A program made the position numbers and the translations under genes. The notes beneath the pieces were generated by a model. That model did not search any database. It was not told the origin of the DNA and worked only from the letters and a program-made list of their open reading frames with translations. A stretch of 64,000 nucleotides of DNA from Streptomyces violascens. Its GTDB lineage: Bacteria > Actinomycetota > Actinomycetes > Streptomycetales > Streptomycetaceae. The stretch lies in the NCBI RefSeq assembly GCF_014649955.1, contig NZ_BMUA01000003.1, forward strand, positions 408,456 to 472,455, read 5' to 3'. Position 1 is the stretch's first letter. Each line of letters opens with the position of its first letter. Shown here one piece after another: positions 61,477 through 64,000 of the stretch.

Positions 61477-62894
61477 CTTTGGACGCGGCCGAGCCGCTGG
61501 CGATCGATCCGCTGCTGGACGATCCGGGTACCCGCATCATCGTGTGCTGCGGCTCGGGCGGGGTGGGCAAGACAACTACCGCCGCCGCACTGGGAGTTCG
61601 GGCCGCCGAGCGCGGCCGGAAGGTCGTGGTGCTCACCATCGACCCGGCCCGCAGGCTCGCCCAGTCCATGGGCATCGACTCGCTGGACAACACCCCGCGC
61701 CGGGTCAAGGACGTGGAGGGCGACGGCGAACTGCACGCCATGATGCTCGACATGAAGCGGACCTTCGACGAGATCGTCGAGGCACACGCGGATCCGGACC
61801 GGGCCAAGGCGATCCTGTCGAACCCCTTCTACCAGTCCCTGTCTGCCGGCTTCGCGGGCACGCAGGAGTACATGGCGATGGAGAAGCTGGGGCAGCTGCG
61901 GGCCAGGGACGAGTGGGACCTGATCGTGGTCGACACCCCGCCGTCGCGCTCCGCGCTCGACTTCCTGGACGCGCCGAAACGCCTCGGGTCGTTCCTCGAC
62001 GGCAAGTTCATCAAGCTGCTCATGGCGCCCGCGAAGATGGGCGGCCGGGCCGGGATGAAGTTCCTCAATGTCGGCATGTCGATGATGACCGGCACCCTGG
62101 GGAAGCTGCTCGGCGGGCCTTTCCTGCACGACGTGCAGACCTTCGTGGCGGCCATGGACACGATGTTCGGCGGGTTCCGGACCAGGGCGGATGCCACCTA
62201 CCGTCTGTTGCAGGCGCCGGGCACCGCGTTCCTCGTCGTCGCCGCGCCCGAGCGGGACGCGCTGCGCGAGGCCGCGTACTTCGTGGAGCGCCTCGCTGCC
62301 GACGACATGCCGCTGGCCGGGCTCGTACTCAACCGCGTACACGGGAGTGCGGCGTCCCGCCTCTCGGCCGAGCGCGCCCTCGCCGCGGCGGAGAGTCTCG
62401 AAGAGCCGCCGGACCCGGCGGATGCCTCTGCAGAAAACCCTGCAGAAAATCTTGACGACCGTCGCATTGTCGATCAGGAGGCCGGGAAGGCTGGAGATCG
62501 TGGCTCCAGCGATTCCTCTCCCCACGCTGTTGCTTCCGACGCTCATGCGTCCAACGCGGATGTTTCCCACGCTCACGCTTCCGACGCTGATGCAGCTGGT
62601 GCACGCGCAGGCATAGACCCAGATCAGGTGGGCTCGGATCAGGTGGGCCCGGATCGAGAAGTCCCAGATCAGGAATCCGTGGAGCGGCTGACCGCCGGGC
62701 TGCTGCGGCTGCATGCCGAGCGGATGCAGGTGCTCGCGCGTGAACAGCGGACGCGCGACCGTTTCACCGCACTCCACCCCGAGGTCCCGGTCGCCGAAGT
62801 GGCCGCCCTGCCCGGCGATGTGCACGACCTGGCGGGGCTGCGGACCATCGGGGACCGGCTCGCGGCCGGTGGTCCCCCGGCCGGAGCTGCCTGA
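61473..62894 (+). CDS. ArsA-like ATPase, second of pair, with low-complexity insert
   Basis: A 473-residue ATPase: IIVCCGSGGVGKTTTAAALG, VLTIDPARRLAQSMG and DLIVVDTPPSRSALDFLDAP are the nucleotide-binding motifs. Relative to the roughly 390 residues of the mycobacterial partner, it has an insert of about 75 residues (about 318-395) rich in Ser, Ala, Asp and His, encoded by 62440-62690, with poorer codon bias and short repeats. The C-terminal helices (ERLTAGLLRLHAERMQVLAR) follow. The GTG at 61473 overlaps the first ATPase's stop. It faces wblA across 13 bp. Confidence 0.9.
   Translation: MTLDAAEPLAIDPLLDDPGTRIIVCCGSGGVGKTTTAAALGVRAAERGRKVVVLTIDPARRLAQSMGIDSLDNTPRRVKDVEGDGELHAMMLDMKRTFDEIVEAHADPDRAKAILSNPFYQSLSAGFAGTQEYMAMEKLGQLRARDEWDLIVVDTPPSRSALDFLDAPKRLGSFLDGKFIKLLMAPAKMGGRAGMKFLNVGMSMMTGTLGKLLGGPFLHDVQTFVAAMDTMFGGFRTRADATYRLLQAPGTAFLVVAAPERDALREAAYFVERLAADDMPLAGLVLNRVHGSAASRLSAERALAAAESLEEPPDPADASAENPAENLDDRRIVDQEAGKAGDRGSSDSSPHAVASDAHASNADVSHAHASDADAAGARAGIDPDQVGSDQVGPDREVPDQESVERLTAGLLRLHAERMQVLAREQRTRDRFTALHPEVPVAEVAALPGDVHDLAGLRTIGDRLAAGGPPAGAA
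62440..62690 (+). repeat. Low-complexity repeat inside second ATPase gene
   Basis: Repeats of the CCGACGCTCATGC/CCCACGCTCACGC type and a GATCAGGTGGGC(T/C)CGGATCAGGTGGGC duplication produce the Ser/Ala/Asp/His-rich protein insert. Third-position G/C content drops noticeably here. It looks like recent slippage expansion in a linker. Confidence 0.7.
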
Positions 62895-62907
62895 TCGTCC
62901 GACCTCG

Positions 62908-63276
62908 TCAGCCCGCTGCGGCGTACGCCTCGTCTCCGAAGGAATGCCGGTAGTCGTACGCCGACTCCTCCTCCGCGCACACGGGCAGGATTCCCGTGCT
63001 GCGCTCGTACTCGGTGCGCGCGGTTTCGAGGAGGCGGTGCCAGGAGGTGACGGTGGGGCGCCTGCGCAGAAGTGCGCGCCGCTCCCGTTCCGTCATTCCG
63101 CCCCACACGCCGAACTCGACGCGATTGTCGAGCGCATCGGCCAGGCACTCGGTCCGCACCGGACAACCGGTGCACACCGCCTTGGCCCTGTTCTGCGCTG
63201 CACCCTGAACAAACAGTTCGTCCGGATCGGTAGTGCGGCAGGCTGCCTGCGCACTCCAGTCGGTTACCCAGCCCAT
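62908..63276 (-). CDS. wblA: WhiB-family regulator WblA
   Basis: A 122-residue iron-sulfur regulator. Four cluster cysteines lie in QAACRTTD, AVCTGCPV and TECLAD; the turn motif is FGVWGGMTERERRALLRRRP, followed by the DNA-contacting basic segment. WblA in S. coelicolor (SCO3579) governs sporulation and represses antibiotic production; the M. tuberculosis counterpart, WhiB4, responds to oxidation. The C-terminus (EEESAYDYRHSFGDEAYAAAG) is longer than the 112-residue form I recall. The ATG at 63276 has GAGGAC upstream; a further 19 in-frame codons run up to a GTG near 63333. Confidence 0.94.
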   Translation of the reverse strand: MGWVTDWSAQAACRTTDPDELFVQGAAQNRAKAVCTGCPVRTECLADALDNRVEFGVWGGMTERERRALLRRRPTVTSWHRLLETARTEYERSTGILPVCAEEESAYDYRHSFGDEAYAAAG

Positions 63277-63691
63277 GCCGGCGCCGTCCTCTCCCGAATC
63301 GAGGCTCCCCCACGGCGGCAGCGGCATATTCACCGCTGCCAGTTGAGGACGTTACGGAAGGTGGGCACAGCGCAACACCCCCGTCGGGCCCAATCTTGAA
63401 TGGCCCGAACGGACTATGCGTACGCGGCAGATCACCCAACGGAGTGAGCTGAGGACATGGGCGATGAATCCGAAATAATGGGACGTATCGGCTGAGTCAC
63501 AACGGACGCCCGATGACGCATGAGGCGCAATCGGACACCAACCGGGTTGATTCCTGCCGGATTCGGGGACGGCGGAACACTTCCACGCACGGCCGAGGAC
63601 TTGATACGGAACCGCACTGCTGTGACAGTTGAGAACAGCTTAGGCCAGAGCCTTCACCTGTGTCCGGCGATTGAGAACGTAGGCTGCCCCC
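63277..63691. other. wblA/PBP divergent control region
   Basis: This 415-bp gap contains a perfect dyad (GGCAGCGG 63317-63324 / CCGCTGCC 63333-63340) in the wblA leader. The rest is relatively AT-rich with two TTGAGAAC motifs (63629 and 63671 regions) before the PBP gene. Such long leader regions are typical of wblA. No gene was found. Confidence 0.6.
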
Positions 63692-64000
63692 ATGGCAAAG
63701 AAGCGATCGGGCGGAGGCCTGACCGGGACCCAGCAGGCCGCCAAGTTCCTTGGTGTGAGTGTGCTGGCGGGGGCCGTGCTCGCAGGGATCGCCCTGCCGG
63801 CGGCCGGCGCGCTGGGGCTCGCGGCCAAGGGCACGGTCGAAGGATTCGACGAGATCCCGGCCAACCTGAAGACCCCGCCGCTGAGCCAGCGCACCACGAT
63901 CCTCGACAACCAGGGCGGCACGATCGCCCAGGTCTACTCGCGCGACCGCACCGTGGTGCCGCTCGCCGACATCTCCCCGTACATGCAGAAGGCGATCGTC
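63692..64000 (+). CDS. Penicillin-binding protein (class A transglycosylase), 5' part
   Basis: The first 103 codons of a bifunctional peptidoglycan synthase, cut by the right edge of the window. A basic start (MAKKRSGGGLTGTQQ) leads into one transmembrane helix (FLGVSVLAGAVLAGIALPAA) and then the entry to the transglycosylase domain (QRTTILDNQGGTIAQVYSRD). The position next to wblA matches ponA2 (Rv3682) of M. tuberculosis. The ATG at 63692 has only a weak GGCT upstream. Confidence 0.88.
   Translation, partial: MAKKRSGGGLTGTQQAAKFLGVSVLAGAVLAGIALPAAGALGLAAKGTVEGFDEIPANLKTPPLSQRTTILDNQGGTIAQVYSRDRTVVPLADISPYMQKAIV

Noticed and set aside
60514..62894. Arsenite-export ATPase assignment for the ArsA-like pair
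   Set aside because: The arsenite-binding cysteines are missing, no arsB is near, and the gene order matches the stress-protective mycobacterial pair.

Overview
The window is about 72% G+C and reads as Streptomyces chromosome. Evidence includes a BldG-type anti-sigma antagonist beside its anti-sigma partner (28639-29547), a WblA-type WhiB protein (62908-63276), a TopA with a lysine-rich tail, many GTG/TTG starts and near-universal G/C in third codon positions. I saw no phage, insertion sequence or CRISPR array. The last gene runs off the right edge.

Left part (1-12,711), species-variable: a secreted DUF4360 protein, a secreted beta-propeller-like protein, an SGNH esterase, an NADPH:quinone-type oxidoreductase divergent from a LuxR regulator built on a degenerate kinase core, a DNA polymerase I-like enzyme, a SigE-family ECF sigma factor with a membrane partner, a histidine phosphatase, a 7-bp tandem repeat, and a GH1 beta-glucosidase coupled to an MFS transporter. 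tRNA-Thr(CGT) follows at 12,830-12,903.

Middle (12,999-37,217): a secreted peptidase-like lipoprotein, DNA polymerase III delta', an MFS/thymidylate kinase/coiled-coil fusion, topoisomerase I, a methyltransferase, a lipoprotein, H+-pyrophosphatase, the bldG operon and a divergent MrfA-like helicase. A compact Tad-like pilus locus follows (Ssd, TadA, TadB, TadC, a DUF4244 pilin, TadE, an Rv3654c-like protein), mostly chained by 4-bp start/stop overlaps.

Right part (37,218-64,000): a structured non-coding region (37,400-37,610), a HAD phosphatase, a second structured gap holding a possible 27-codon ORF, a Fic-like pseudoenzyme, a CooC-like ATPase, a NodB deacetylase, a SulP-carbonic anhydrase fusion, acetyl-CoA synthetase with a DasR-like site, NhaA, a holin-like protein, an epoxide-hydrolase-like enzyme, a GH4 glycosidase, the MarP protease, a CoA-pyrophosphatase-type Nudix protein, endonuclease III, Crp, a nucleotidyltransferase, an MBL hydrolase coupled through a 44-codon ORF to a second Nudix protein, RidA, a DUF4177 protein, two ArsA-like ATPases, WblA and the start of a penicillin-binding protein.

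From about 14.7 kb to the right edge the order closely matches the Mycobacterium tuberculosis block running from the delta' gene and topA through the Rv3654c-Rv3660c pilus genes, acs, ephE, marP, nth, crp, ridA, the paired ATPases and whiB4 to ponA2. This is an ancient actinobacterial backbone with streptomycete insertions (nhaA, GH4, the nucleotidyltransferase). Gene names and locus parallels come from recognition of protein families, not from database searches.
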